Shown here: positions 6,989 to 14,570 of the stretch, piece by piece
How positions within the stretch are numbered: position 1 is the first letter of the stretch
Layout: the number at the start of each line of letters is the position of its first letter
Assembly: GCA_016780825.1 (NCBI GenBank)
Contig: JADHLF010000025.1
Location: forward strand, 1-34,542
Reading direction: 5' to 3'
Length of the DNA stretch: 34,542 nucleotides
Origin: Planktomarina sp.
GTDB taxonomy: Bacteria > Pseudomonadota > Alphaproteobacteria > Rhodobacterales > Rhodobacteraceae
The notes under the pieces: model-generated
The model's database searches: none
Seen by the model: only the letters and a program-made list of their open reading frames with translations
What the model was told of the DNA's origin: nothing
Made by a program: the position numbers and the translations under genes

Positions 6989-7003
6989 ACACCGGATAGC
7001 CCT

Positions 7004-7453
7004 ATGTCTGATCTTTCCATCGAGCTTCATTGGCAGCGCACAACCCCTGTGTTTGCCACAGGAACCTATTCAAATTCTCACATCGTGCAAATGAACCGAT
7101 TGCATGAAATTGACGTGGATTCAGCGCCAGATTGGGGCGGTGATCCGGCCCATACCAATCCCGAGCAAGCCTTAGCCTCTGCTTTGTCGAGTTGTCACAT
7201 GATGACCTTTCTCGCATTGGCGGCCAAAGCCGGATGGCCGGTGGCCAGCTATCATGACTATGCAGAAGCCCATCTGGGGAAAAATCCCAAAGGTCAAATG
7301 TCGGTCACCCGCATTGATCTGCATCCCGTCGTGCGCTTTGATACGGGATTTACGGTGGCAGATGAGACATTGGCACAGATGCAACACCGGGCGCATCGTT
7401 ATTGCTTTATTGCAAATACCCTGGCGGAGAGTGTTGAAATCAATATCCGCTAG
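7004..7453 (+). CDS. OsmC/Ohr-family peroxiredoxin-like protein
   Basis: OsmC-family proteins are cysteine-based peroxidases acting on organic hydroperoxides. This one has 149 residues. The first catalytic Cys is in ALASALSSCHMMTFLALAAK (about residues 55-74) and the second in the HRYCFIANTL segment near the C-terminus, matching the family spacing. The N-terminal part is the usual beta-rich region (WQRTTPVFATGTYSNSH). It follows a strong terminator after the DmdA-like gene, so it probably has its own promoter in the 78-bp gap. It could protect against oxidative stress; a link to the upstream one-carbon genes is only by position. Confidence 0.9.
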   Translation: MSDLSIELHWQRTTPVFATGTYSNSHIVQMNRLHEIDVDSAPDWGGDPAHTNPEQALASALSSCHMMTFLALAAKAGWPVASYHDYAEAHLGKNPKGQMSVTRIDLHPVVRFDTGFTVADETLAQMQHRAHRYCFIANTLAESVEINIR

Positions 7454-7497
7454 GTCTGGGCGGAAGGGCTCATATCAGCCCGAGCCACTTTTGGAAT

Positions 7498-7531
7498 AAA
7501 AAGGGGGCCTTGACCATCATCAAAGCCCCCC
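7498..7531 (-). terminator. Rho-independent terminator of the SoxF-like gene
   Basis: Read on the minus strand, GGGGGCTTTGA...TCAAGGCCCCC forms a long stem with a short loop, followed by TTTTTATT. It lies 7 bp beyond the stop codon of the flavoprotein gene and faces the end of the OsmC-family gene, so it separates the two converging units. Confidence 0.9.
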
Positions 7532-7537
7532 GACTGT

Positions 7538-8803
7538 TTAGCCGAACATATCCGCGGTGATGCCGGCATACCAACCTTCGGATTCCTCATAGGTTGCTTT
7601 GCGCAGATCGGCGGTCTCACCAGTTGCTGAGATGAAACCATCGACCTTTGCAATTTTTTCGTCAGTGGCTTCATAGGTCGCGCCAACCTTCACACCATCA
7701 TTGGTGTCAATCAAAGACCAGCAAGTGTTCGAGAATTTCGCTGGGAACACGCGAGAGCCGGTCAATGCCCCACGCACGGCATTGGCGCAGACCTTGGCCT
7801 GGCTATTTGCAGAGAAGCCAGATTTTGGCATGTCGCCTTGTTGCGAGGCATCGCCCAGCACATAGACATCCGCATCCGCTTTCGTGGACATGTCGATCGC
7901 GTTGACCGGAGCAAATTTGCCATCGGTGACACCAGCAAGCTCGGCGATACGGCCCGCTTTCATGGCAGGGATCACGTTGCAGACGTCAACTTTGGTGACT
8001 TCACCATCAATGGTGACCGTCATGGCACCGGGATCCACCGAGACCTTGCCGCCGCCGAAATCATCGCCAATCCAATCGATCATCCCGCTGTAGTGGTTGG
8101 CCCAACCTTCTTGGAACAACGCTTGCTTTGAGAATTTCGATTTCGGATCTGCCACAATGATTTTGGCCGTTGGGTTATTGGCTTTTAGATAATGCGCCAC
8201 CATTGACACCCGCTCATAGGGTCCAGGAGGGCAACGGTAGGGGTTTGGTGGCGCCACCATAGCAAATGTGCCACCCTGAGGCATCGCAGCAATTTGCGCT
8301 TTGAGCAATTCGGTTTGTGAGCCACCTTTATAGGCATGCGGCATGGCGTTTTGTGACGACAAATCCCAACCGGCAACAGCGCCTTCGACAAAATCAATCC
8401 CGGGCGAGAGAATGAGCTTGTCGTATGGCACAGAAGCACCGCCGGCCAATGTCACCGTTTTCGCATCGCGATCAACGCCAATCGCCCAATCATGCACGAC
8501 GTTCACACCGCTGGCAGCCATTGTGCCGTAAGAATGTCCCAGATCATCAATGGTTTTGATCCCACCGAGATAAAGGTTCGAAAAGAAGCAGGTGTAATAC
8601 ATGCGTGACGGTTCGATCAAAGTGACGTCAACCGCGCCCTTGCTGTCTTTGGCGATGTAGCGCGCCGCGGTCGCCCCGCCGGCCCCGCCGCCCACAACCA
8701 CAACCCGCGGCTTACCGTGACCGCCCGCGAAAGCCATTGGCGCTGTCAAAGCGGATGCAGCGGCGGCACCGCTGCCGATAAATACACGTCTATTCAGTTT
8801 CAT
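7538..8803 (-). CDS. soxF: Flavocytochrome c sulfide dehydrogenase flavoprotein (SoxF/FccB type)
   Basis: FccB/SoxF flavoproteins oxidise sulfide in the periplasm and pass electrons to a cytochrome c partner. The 421-residue precursor has a twin-arginine-type signal (LNRRVFIGSGAAAASALTAP, cleavage near AFA). An FAD-binding VVVVGGGAGGATAARYI follows. Three cysteines lie in the family positions: YYTCFFSN (covalent FAD attachment in FccB), PYRCPPGPYE, and FSNTCWSLI (redox disulfide). VYVLGDASQQGDMPKSGFSANSQAK is the second FAD motif. I chose ATG 8803 because GGGAGGAG lies at good spacing; the upstream ATG at 8818 has no SD. The diheme cytochrome gene is 26 bp upstream, so the two form the FccAB/SoxEF pair. 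No soxXYZABCD genes occur in the window. Sulfide as substrate is from the family. Confidence 0.88.
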   Translation of the reverse strand: MKLNRRVFIGSGAAAASALTAPMAFAGGHGKPRVVVVGGGAGGATAARYIAKDSKGAVDVTLIEPSRMYYTCFFSNLYLGGIKTIDDLGHSYGTMAASGVNVVHDWAIGVDRDAKTVTLAGGASVPYDKLILSPGIDFVEGAVAGWDLSSQNAMPHAYKGGSQTELLKAQIAAMPQGGTFAMVAPPNPYRCPPGPYERVSMVAHYLKANNPTAKIIVADPKSKFSKQALFQEGWANHYSGMIDWIGDDFGGGKVSVDPGAMTVTIDGEVTKVDVCNVIPAMKAGRIAELAGVTDGKFAPVNAIDMSTKADADVYVLGDASQQGDMPKSGFSANSQAKVCANAVRGALTGSRVFPAKFSNTCWSLIDTNDGVKVGATYEATDEKIAKVDGFISATGETADLRKATYEESEGWYAGITADMFG

Positions 8804-8829
8804 GTGTTCTCCTCCCAAAGTGTTGCCTG

Positions 8830-9558
8830 TTAGTCCAGGTCGCTAAAATACGCCGCAAGAGCCGCGATCTCTTCGTCAGACAGACGCGCCGCCATCATTT
8901 GCATGACGGGGTGTGGCCTGACTTTTTGTTTGTGTGCATGCATGGCGATAACAAAATCTTCTGTTGGCCAAGCGGTGATTCCCGGGATGCCGTCATTGGA
9001 CCCGTTGCTTTGATGACAGGTCAAACATTCGCTGGAGAGATACTCACCATATTCTGCGTCCCCCACGATGGCCAGCACGGAGGGATCAAGCGTTATCTCG
9101 ATCCCCTGCCCTGTCGCTTGCAGTTCTGGCGCGGGGGTCTCTTCTTTCGAAAAGGCGCGCAGATAGGCAATCAAATTTGCCCGGTCTTCTGCATCCTTGA
9201 GGCCTCGGAAACTCATCCGAGTCCTAGCCACCAAAGACTTTGGACTCTCAAGAAAGCTGTCCAATGTGTCTTCAGTCCAAACCAGCCCATCTCGGCCAGC
9301 ATGACTCATACTCTTGGAATATTTGACCCCCTCCAGCCCGCCGGCGGTACGGCCAAAAAGATCATTCAATTGCGGGCCCACTCGGTTCTTCGCTTGGTCT
9401 CCAATTTGGTGGCATGATTGGCATTTTTTGAAAAGAGCCGCGCCCAGATCTGGATTTCCCATACCGCTCGCCTGAGCCAGTCCGGTGAAACTGAACGCCG
9501 CAAGCGCAAAAATTGTTCCAAGATTGAGTTGCAGAGCCCTGTCCTCCCGTGTTGACAC
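8830..9558 (-). CDS. soxE: Diheme cytochrome c (SoxE/FccA-type partner)
   Basis: Two haem-binding CxxCH sites are present: KKCQSCHQIG (about residue 45) and SECLTCHQSN (about residue 180). The N-terminal half resembles class I cytochrome c2 (GPQLNDLFGRTAGG, then TRMSFRG with a Met ligand). The second half is a separate small c-type domain with candidate Met ligands near VRPHPVMQMM. A hydrophobic export signal ends at GLAQA. The gene directly precedes the SoxF-like flavoprotein. The start is uncertain: the GTG at 9558 has no SD, whereas GGGAGG lies 8 nt before an in-frame CTG (9534). The GTG start supplies Arg residues before the signal core, so I keep it. Other sulfur enzymes also use diheme partners, so the name is tentative. 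Confidence 0.82.
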   Translation of the reverse strand: MSTREDRALQLNLGTIFALAAFSFTGLAQASGMGNPDLGAALFKKCQSCHQIGDQAKNRVGPQLNDLFGRTAGGLEGVKYSKSMSHAGRDGLVWTEDTLDSFLESPKSLVARTRMSFRGLKDAEDRANLIAYLRAFSKEETPAPELQATGQGIEITLDPSVLAIVGDAEYGEYLSSECLTCHQSNGSNDGIPGITAWPTEDFVIAMHAHKQKVRPHPVMQMMAARLSDEEIAALAAYFSDLD

Positions 9559-9773
9559 CTATTTAGAAAACAAGAAACCCATCCATAATGCGATCATAAA
9601 TGCGCATGTGTGAATTTGGTGCGCTGGCGGCTGCGCAAGTTGAGCCGCAAAACGCCTCCCTCCCCGTAGAAGGAAGGCAAGTTTTCAGGGCTTGTCAATC
9701 CTCGCGTTTTGCAGCCTTCTATGCTGGAGTGAACCCACATTGGCCGTAATCCAACAGGCCAGATTGGACCGAG

Positions 9774-10682
9774 ATGACCGATAACATCCGCGGCATCGCG
9801 CTGAAAGTAACAGCGGTTTCGATATTCACCTTTATGATGGCGTTGATCAAAGCCACGTCACAAGAGGTGCCGACCGGACAACAGGTGTTCTTTAGGGCGT
9901 TCTTCACGCTCTTGGTGGTGATTGGCTGGCTCTCGAGCCGCGGAGATTTTCCAAAGGCGCTGCGCACATCCAATATTTTGGACCACACATGGCGCGGTCT
10001 GGCCGGCGCGGCCTCTATGTCTTTGCGATTCTTCGCCCTTGGGGTGTTGAGCTTTCCAGAGGTCGCCGCTCTGGGCTTTACCACACCTTTGATTCTGACA
10101 GTTTTAGCGGCGTTGATTCTGGGCGAAACCGTCCGGGCCTTCCGCCTCACGACTGTGGCCTTGGGCTTTATTGGAGTGCTCATCGTTCTTTGGCCGACCT
10201 TAAACATGGACGGCGCGCGCAGCACCTTAGAAATTATAGGTGCCATTGCAATCTTGGGATCGGCCGCTTTGGCGGCCTTGGCGCAAATTTTCGTGCGCCG
10301 GATGGTGGCAACGGAAGGGACGGCGCAGATTGTCTTTTATTTCTCGCTGCTCATCACTGTATTGTCGTTGTTCACCCTGCCGTTTGGCTGGGTTAAACCC
10401 TCCTTTGAAGCAACAGCCATGCTGATCACCGCGGGCGTGATCGGCGGGATTGGGCAAATTTGCCTCACCGCCGCCTATCGCAATGCGCCGGCGTCCGTGG
10501 TGGCGCCCTTTGATTACACGTCAATGCTGCTGGCCTTGGCATTGGCCTATTTCTGGTTTGGCGAAATCCCAACCGCTTGGACCATCACCGGTGCCTTGGT
10601 CATCATCGCATCGGGCGTGGTGATCCTGTGGCGCGAGCAACGCTTGGGCCGCAACCGCAACCGCGCACAGTCGCCGCTATAG
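9774..10682 (+). CDS. EamA-family (DMT) transporter
   Basis: The 302-residue protein has ten predicted membrane helices in two EamA repeats. Typical landmarks are an opening LKVTAVSIFTFMMALIKATS helix, an FFRAFFTLLVV helix, RFFALGVLSFPEVAALGFT, and the closing PFDYTSMLLALALAYFWFGE with the glutamate kept in many DMT exporters. These proteins export or import amino acids, nucleotides and other metabolites; the substrate here is unknown. It lies alone between the leftward SoxEF pair and icd. The 215 bp upstream hold no gene and must contain its promoter and that of the leftward pair. A second EamA protein occurs in the hexuronate locus. Confidence 0.9.
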   Translation: MTDNIRGIALKVTAVSIFTFMMALIKATSQEVPTGQQVFFRAFFTLLVVIGWLSSRGDFPKALRTSNILDHTWRGLAGAASMSLRFFALGVLSFPEVAALGFTTPLILTVLAALILGETVRAFRLTTVALGFIGVLIVLWPTLNMDGARSTLEIIGAIAILGSAALAALAQIFVRRMVATEGTAQIVFYFSLLITVLSLFTLPFGWVKPSFEATAMLITAGVIGGIGQICLTAAYRNAPASVVAPFDYTSMLLALALAYFWFGEIPTAWTITGALVIIASGVVILWREQRLGRNRNRAQSPL

Positions 10683-10731
10683 GCACATCTCCCATGCAAT
10701 CGCCCCTCAAAAAAAATGTTTCGCATACCAC

Positions 10732-10739
10732 GGTATACC
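10732..10739. promoter_or_regulatory. Palindrome GGTATACC upstream of icd
   Basis: An 8-bp perfect palindrome lies 60 bp upstream of icd. It overlaps a repeat, as ATACCA occurs twice ten bases apart (10725 and 10735). It could be part of the icd promoter or an operator. Such a short palindrome can arise by chance. Confidence 0.25.
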
Positions 10740-10798
10740 ATCGACCTTTGTTTTCTTATTCGCTATGAGAGGGCAGATCTAGCCGCAAGGGATGCACT

Positions 10799-12988
10799 AT
10801 GCCTGATATTATTTATACAAAAGTTGACGAAGCACCGGAGCTGGCCTCCGCCTCCTTTCTCCCTATTTTGCAGAAATTTTCCGCAGCCGCGGGCGTGACC
10901 ATCGGCACTAAGGATATCAGTTTGGCCGGGCGAATCCTCGCGGCCTTTCCAGACCACTTGAGCGAAGATCAACGCCAGCCAGATGATCTGGCCGAGCTGG
11001 GCCGCTTGGTGAAAACACCCGATGCAAATGTGATCAAACTGCCAAATATCTCCGCTTCCGTGCCGCAGTTGGTGGCCGCGATTAAGGAATTGCAGGCCAA
11101 AGGCTATGCGCTGCCTGACTATCCTGAAGCGCCGCAAACAGAGGCCGAAAAAGCCGTGCGCGCCAAATATGATGCCATCAAAGGATCGGCAGTGAACCCG
11201 GTTCTCCGCGAGGGCAATTCTGATCGCCGTGCGGCCAAGGCCGTTAAGAATTTCGCACAAAACAATCCGCACCGCATGGGCGATTGGTCCGCAGACAGCA
11301 AAACGCGCGTTTCCTCCATGAGCGGCAGTGATTTCTTTTCCAATGAAAAATCTGCCACATTAGCGGCGGATACCACTGCAAAAATCGTGCTGGAAACTGC
11401 CGGTGATGAAATCATCCTAAAGGACGATATCCATTACACCGCCGGAACCGTGGTTGATGCCACCTTCATGAGTGCCGCCGCGCTCAAGGAATTTTTAGCG
11501 GCAGAAATTGAAAGCGCGAAATCTGACGGCACTTTATTCTCGTTGCATTTGAAATCAACCATGATGAAAGTCTCTGATCCCATCATTTTTGGACATGCGG
11601 TCAAAACTTTCCTCGCTCCTGTATTCGAAGCCCATGGCGACACGCTTGCCGCGCTCGGCGTGAACCCCAATTTCGGTCTCGGTGATTTACTCGAACGCGT
11701 CAAAGACAAGGCGGAAATTCTCGCCGACATCAACAGTTGCATCGCCGCGCGCCCGCCCCTGTATATGGTCGACAGCGACAAGGGTATCACCAATCTACAT
11801 GTGTCCTCCGATGTCATCATCGATGCCTCCATGCCCGCGCTTATCCGCGCAGGCGGCAAAGGCTGGGGCCCCGATGGGCAGGAATCAGACGCAAATTGCG
11901 TCATACCTGACAATTCCTATGCCCCAATCTATGACGAGACCATCAAGTTCTTTAAACAAAACGGTAAGTTGAACCCCGCGACTGCTGGCACGGTGCAAAA
12001 CGTCGGCCTCATGGCTCAAAAAGCCGAAGAATACGGGTCACACCCAACAACCTTTGAAATCCCGGAGGCCGGGACGGTCAAAATGATCCTGGCCGATGGA
12101 ACCATATTGCATGAACATGTCGTCGAAGCCGGTGACATTTGGCGCTCTGCCTCAACCAAGAAAGCCCCGATTGAAGATTGGGTAAACCTGGCAATTTCCC
12201 GTCAAAAAACTGAGAATTGCAATGCAATTTTCTGGCTTGACGCCGACCGCGCCCATGACGCGGAATTGATTGCCTATGTCAAACCACTCTTGGAAGCCAA
12301 GGGCGTGGCAGATAAGTTTGAGATAATGACCCCACGCGACGCCACCAGGGCTTCGCTTGAAATTATCACGAAGGGCCAAAACTCCATTGCCATCACAGGG
12401 AATGTTTTGCGCGATTACCTCACCGATCTGTTCCCAATCTTGGAACTGGCCACATCGGCAAAAATGCTATCGGTTGTAAAACTGATGAACGGGGGCGGTT
12501 TGTTTGAAACCGGCGCGGGCGGCTCTGCTCCTAAACATGTGCAACAGCTCCAAGAGGAGAACCATTTGCGCTGGGACAGCCTCGGGGAATTTTGCGCCCT
12601 GGGCGAAAGCTTGACCTTCCTGGCCGAGGCAAAAAACAACAGCAAGGCCCGCGTTTTAGGGCAAGCCGTTGATGCGGCAACCCAGTCCATTTTGGACGAA
12701 AGCCGGTCGCCCTCCCGCAAGGTCGGTGAAGCGGATAACCGCAACAGCCATTATTGGTTCGCGCGCTATTGGGCCAATGCACTTGCAAAGCAAAACAGCG
12801 ACGCGGAGCTTGCTGCCTATTTCGCACCAATCGCAAAGGCTCTGACAGAAGGCGAGGATGCAATTTTGGCAGAGCTTGCGGCGGTTCAAGGCACGGCGGC
12901 GGATCTTGGCGGGTATTATCGGACAGATCCCGAAAAAACCGCTGCGGTGATGCGCCCCTCCGCAACTTTAAACGCCATTATCGACTAA
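10799..12988 (+). CDS. icd: Monomeric NADP-dependent isocitrate dehydrogenase
   Basis: This TCA-cycle enzyme oxidises isocitrate to 2-oxoglutarate with NADP. The 729-residue length and the start MPDIIYTKVDEAPELASAS identify the monomeric class (about 740 residues), unrelated in length to the homodimeric enzyme (about 400). Family stretches include FSAAAGVTIGTKDISLAGRI, the NSDRRAAKAVKNFA segment, LHLKSTMMKVSDPIIFGH for the substrate site, and LFETGAGGSAPKHVQQ for the cofactor region. The ATG at 10799 has an AAGGGATG element just upstream. It has its own promoter region (116 bp) and ends at a perfect hairpin. Nothing looks damaged. Confidence 0.96.
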   Translation: MPDIIYTKVDEAPELASASFLPILQKFSAAAGVTIGTKDISLAGRILAAFPDHLSEDQRQPDDLAELGRLVKTPDANVIKLPNISASVPQLVAAIKELQAKGYALPDYPEAPQTEAEKAVRAKYDAIKGSAVNPVLREGNSDRRAAKAVKNFAQNNPHRMGDWSADSKTRVSSMSGSDFFSNEKSATLAADTTAKIVLETAGDEIILKDDIHYTAGTVVDATFMSAAALKEFLAAEIESAKSDGTLFSLHLKSTMMKVSDPIIFGHAVKTFLAPVFEAHGDTLAALGVNPNFGLGDLLERVKDKAEILADINSCIAARPPLYMVDSDKGITNLHVSSDVIIDASMPALIRAGGKGWGPDGQESDANCVIPDNSYAPIYDETIKFFKQNGKLNPATAGTVQNVGLMAQKAEEYGSHPTTFEIPEAGTVKMILADGTILHEHVVEAGDIWRSASTKKAPIEDWVNLAISRQKTENCNAIFWLDADRAHDAELIAYVKPLLEAKGVADKFEIMTPRDATRASLEIITKGQNSIAITGNVLRDYLTDLFPILELATSAKMLSVVKLMNGGGLFETGAGGSAPKHVQQLQEENHLRWDSLGEFCALGESLTFLAEAKNNSKARVLGQAVDAATQSILDESRSPSRKVGEADNRNSHYWFARYWANALAKQNSDAELAAYFAPIAKALTEGEDAILAELAAVQGTAADLGGYYRTDPEKTAAVMRPSATLNAIID

Positions 12989-13001
12989 ATACAACAGACG
13001 A

Positions 13002-13027
13002 CCGAGCGGGGCATCTGCCCCGCTCGG
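13002..13027. terminator. Perfect hairpin between converging icd and DUF2256 gene
   Basis: CCGAGCGGGGC-atct-GCCCCGCTCGG is an 11-bp perfect stem lying between the icd stop (12988) and the end of the leftward small gene (13035). Neither side has a strong T-run, so it may act as a bidirectional, imperfect terminator or as an mRNA 3'-end stabiliser. Confidence 0.75.
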
Positions 13028-13034
13028 CGCAACC

Positions 13035-13211
13035 TCAATCTATCCCATCCCTTTCGGTCGCCACATCGGCCGGCTGCCCGGTCCTACGGCACTTTTGCGA
13101 ACAATACAGCACCTCATCCCAAGTCTTCGCCCATTTTTTGCGCCACACAAAGGGCCGCGCACAGGTTCGGCAGATCTTGGAGGGCAGATCAGATTTCTTG
13201 CGCATTTTCAT
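13035..13211 (-). CDS. DUF2256 zinc-ribbon-like protein
   Basis: This 58-residue protein, too small for usual ORF lists, reads MKMRKKSDLPSKICRTCARP, then FVWRKKWAKTWDEVLYCSQKCR. Four cysteines in two CxxC/CxxxC pairs (CRTC and CSQKC) with the WRKKW.K.WDEV core are the DUF2256 signature. Such proteins are often found beside cryptochromes/photolyases, and in some families fused to them; none is present here. The ATG (13211) overlaps the stop of the upstream gene by four bases (ATGA), so they are coupled. The function is unknown; a zinc-binding role is inferred from the cysteines. Confidence 0.88.
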   Translation of the reverse strand: MKMRKKSDLPSKICRTCARPFVWRKKWAKTWDEVLYCSQKCRRTGQPADVATERDGID

Positions 13212-13450
13212 TTGTAATGCGCGCGCCGGCTGCCAAAATCATGCACCCTTTTGCGCCAAGCGCGGTAACTGCCAGCTTTCAAGCTCTTGCGCATCAACAG
13301 CTTCACCTCTGCCTCACGCAGCCCATGGAGGTTCCGAATATCGGAAAAAGACACATGATCAGACAGGGCCATTTCAATGACCTCGCTGATGTCCTTTTCG
13401 CTCAAAATCTTAGATGGGGGGCCCACTGTGTTTCTTTCCTCGTGGTGCAT
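13208..13450 (-). CDS. TIGR03643-type small protein
   Basis: The 80-residue protein has the core ILSEKDISEVIEMALSDHV, then SFSDIRNLHGLREAEVKLLM and KAGSYRAWRKRV. This matches the small TIGR03643/DUF2805 family, where an L...I..IIEMAW.D...F..I....GL.E.EV..LMR....S...WR.RV pattern is typical. It looks like a helix-turn-helix-like helical protein. In many genomes it pairs with DUF2256 and lies near cryptochrome or photolyase genes. Here the pair is alone. An SD-like GGGCAGGAT precedes the ATG. The function is unknown; the family call is from memory. Confidence 0.8.
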   Translation of the reverse strand: MHHEERNTVGPPSKILSEKDISEVIEMALSDHVSFSDIRNLHGLREAEVKLLMRKSLKAGSYRAWRKRVHDFGSRRAHYK

Positions 13451-13626
13451 ATCCTGCCCTTGAGTTAAGTTTCATGCGGCAAAAGAAAAGCCCAAGCGCC
13501 AAAGACTTTAAGATTTCCACATCGCGCGAAGTCTATGAAACCACAAGGATTTTAGAGTATTCCATTGTATTCCTTTACTTTTTACGACTCGCCTCTATGT
13601 TTAAGGGCAACCGAAGCAAAAAAGGG

Positions 13627-13833
13627 ATGGACATGACAGATCAGAACACTCATCGCCTCGACAACACTGAAATCGACCGCATCGCTGCGGTTATGAATGA
13701 CCGATTGAAACTGCTGACCTTTAAAAGTCGAAATTTGGATAAGGCCTCGACGATAAAACGCATCAACTCCGAGGTGTGTGAGATCAGTGTGCTTCTGGGC
13801 AAGCTTGACGCGCAAAAACAGGTCGGCCTGTAA
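13627..13833 (+). CDS. Small helical protein, unknown (first of a pair)
   Basis: The 68-residue product reads MDMTDQNTHRLDNTEIDRIA at its start and is largely helical and charged. An AAAAAAGGGATGG stretch gives an SD for either ATG 13627 or ATG 13633 (the latter 66 residues). Its C-terminal half, INSEVCEISVLLGKLDAQK, resembles the corresponding part of the next ORF (IKSEITELRDLLGRLWNQK). I recognise no family. The gene pair lies between the leftward DUF2256/TIGR03643 genes and the end of the CueR gene. Upstream (13451-13626) is an AT-rich stretch that probably contains its promoter. Confidence 0.7.
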   Translation: MDMTDQNTHRLDNTEIDRIAAVMNDRLKLLTFKSRNLDKASTIKRINSEVCEISVLLGKLDAQKQVGL

Positions 13834-13872
13834 CGTCACCCGTTTCGACACGCCCCTAAGAGAGGACAAAAA

Positions 13873-14112
13873 ATGACCAAACCAAATGAGACATTTACCC
13901 TATCGGTCCGCGACTTGGAGATCATCGAAGAGGCGCTTGGCGCGAAAGTGTCACGCCGGTCCCAGCGCATGATCGAGGCCGCAAGGTCGCCAGAGGCGTC
14001 TTTTCCCGACGAGATCAAATCTGAGATCACCGAGTTGCGCGATTTGCTCGGGCGCTTGTGGAACCAAAAGACCTTCTATCGCCCAACCGACCGTTTTGTG
14101 GGTGGCGGCTGA
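13873..14112 (+). CDS. Small helical protein, unknown (second of a pair)
   Basis: The 79-residue product begins MTKPNETFTLSVRDLEIIEE and ends with a Gly-rich tail (FVGGG). The SD AGAGAGGACA precedes the ATG at good spacing. The region IKSEITELRDLLGRLWNQK aligns with INSEVCEISVLLGKLDAQK of the gene 40 bp upstream, and both have an L..L..I...L helix near the start, so they may be diverged duplicates. No known domain is apparent to me. Co-transcription with the upstream gene is likely from the short gap and the absence of a terminator. Confidence 0.75.
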   Translation: MTKPNETFTLSVRDLEIIEEALGAKVSRRSQRMIEAARSPEASFPDEIKSEITELRDLLGRLWNQKTFYRPTDRFVGGG

Positions 14113-14153
14113 CCATCATTTGAGCGCTCGTCCCCCCCGGGGCCAGTGACGGG

Positions 14154-14543
14154 TCAAGTCAGCGTCGCTAGATCCGATAGGATTGGGCAACTGGGGCGGT
14201 CATCGCCGGCGCAGGCCTCGATCAGATGCGACAGGGTGTGGCGCATGGTCTGCAATTCTTTGACCTTGGCATCGATGCGCGTCAAATGTTCCTGGGCAAT
14301 TCGTTTCACATCGGCACTGGCCCGCGTGTCATCTCCATATAAGTGCAGCAAAGCCCGGCAATCTTCGATAGAAAACCCCAAAGACCGCGCACGGCCCAGA
14401 AAGGCCAATTTATGCACATCGCTCTGGCGAAAACTTCGATATCCATTGGCGCTGCGCTTGGGCTGAATAAATCCAATGTCCTCATAGTAGCGAATGGTTT
14501 TGATCGGCAATTCCGCCAGTTTTGCCACTTCACCAATATTCAA
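14154..14543 (-). CDS. cueR: MerR-family copper-responsive regulator (CueR type)
   Basis: CueR senses Cu(I) and activates copper export genes by distorting promoters with long spacers. The 129-residue protein has the MerR helix-turn-helix start MNIGEVAKLAELPIKTIRYY and the helix-turn-helix region continuing to SANGYRSFRQSDVHKL. A dimerisation helix follows, then a C-terminal CAGDDRPSCPIL. The two Cys are eight residues apart, matching the Cu(I)-binding loop of CueR (CPGDDSADCPI). The gene lies 27 bp after the copper ATPase gene on the same strand, so it is probably made from the same transcript and regulates its own operon through the site at 16852-16882. Ag(I)/Au(I) response is also possible. 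Confidence 0.92.
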   Translation of the reverse strand: MNIGEVAKLAELPIKTIRYYEDIGFIQPKRSANGYRSFRQSDVHKLAFLGRARSLGFSIEDCRALLHLYGDDTRASADVKRIAQEHLTRIDAKVKELQTMRHTLSHLIEACAGDDRPSCPILSDLATLT

Positions 14544-14570
14544 ATCGCGGCCCTCCTTCTTCTCAAGCCC

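Noticed and set aside
9719..10246. Leftward ORF of 175 codons inside the EamA gene
   Set aside because: It is antisense to a well-supported membrane protein and is Lys/Arg/Ala-rich, as expected for a shadow frame.
13123..13140. Possible CRISPR or tandem repeats
   Set aside because: No array of regularly spaced repeats occurs anywhere in the window; short repeats such as CAGCGTCA near 3123 occur only twice.
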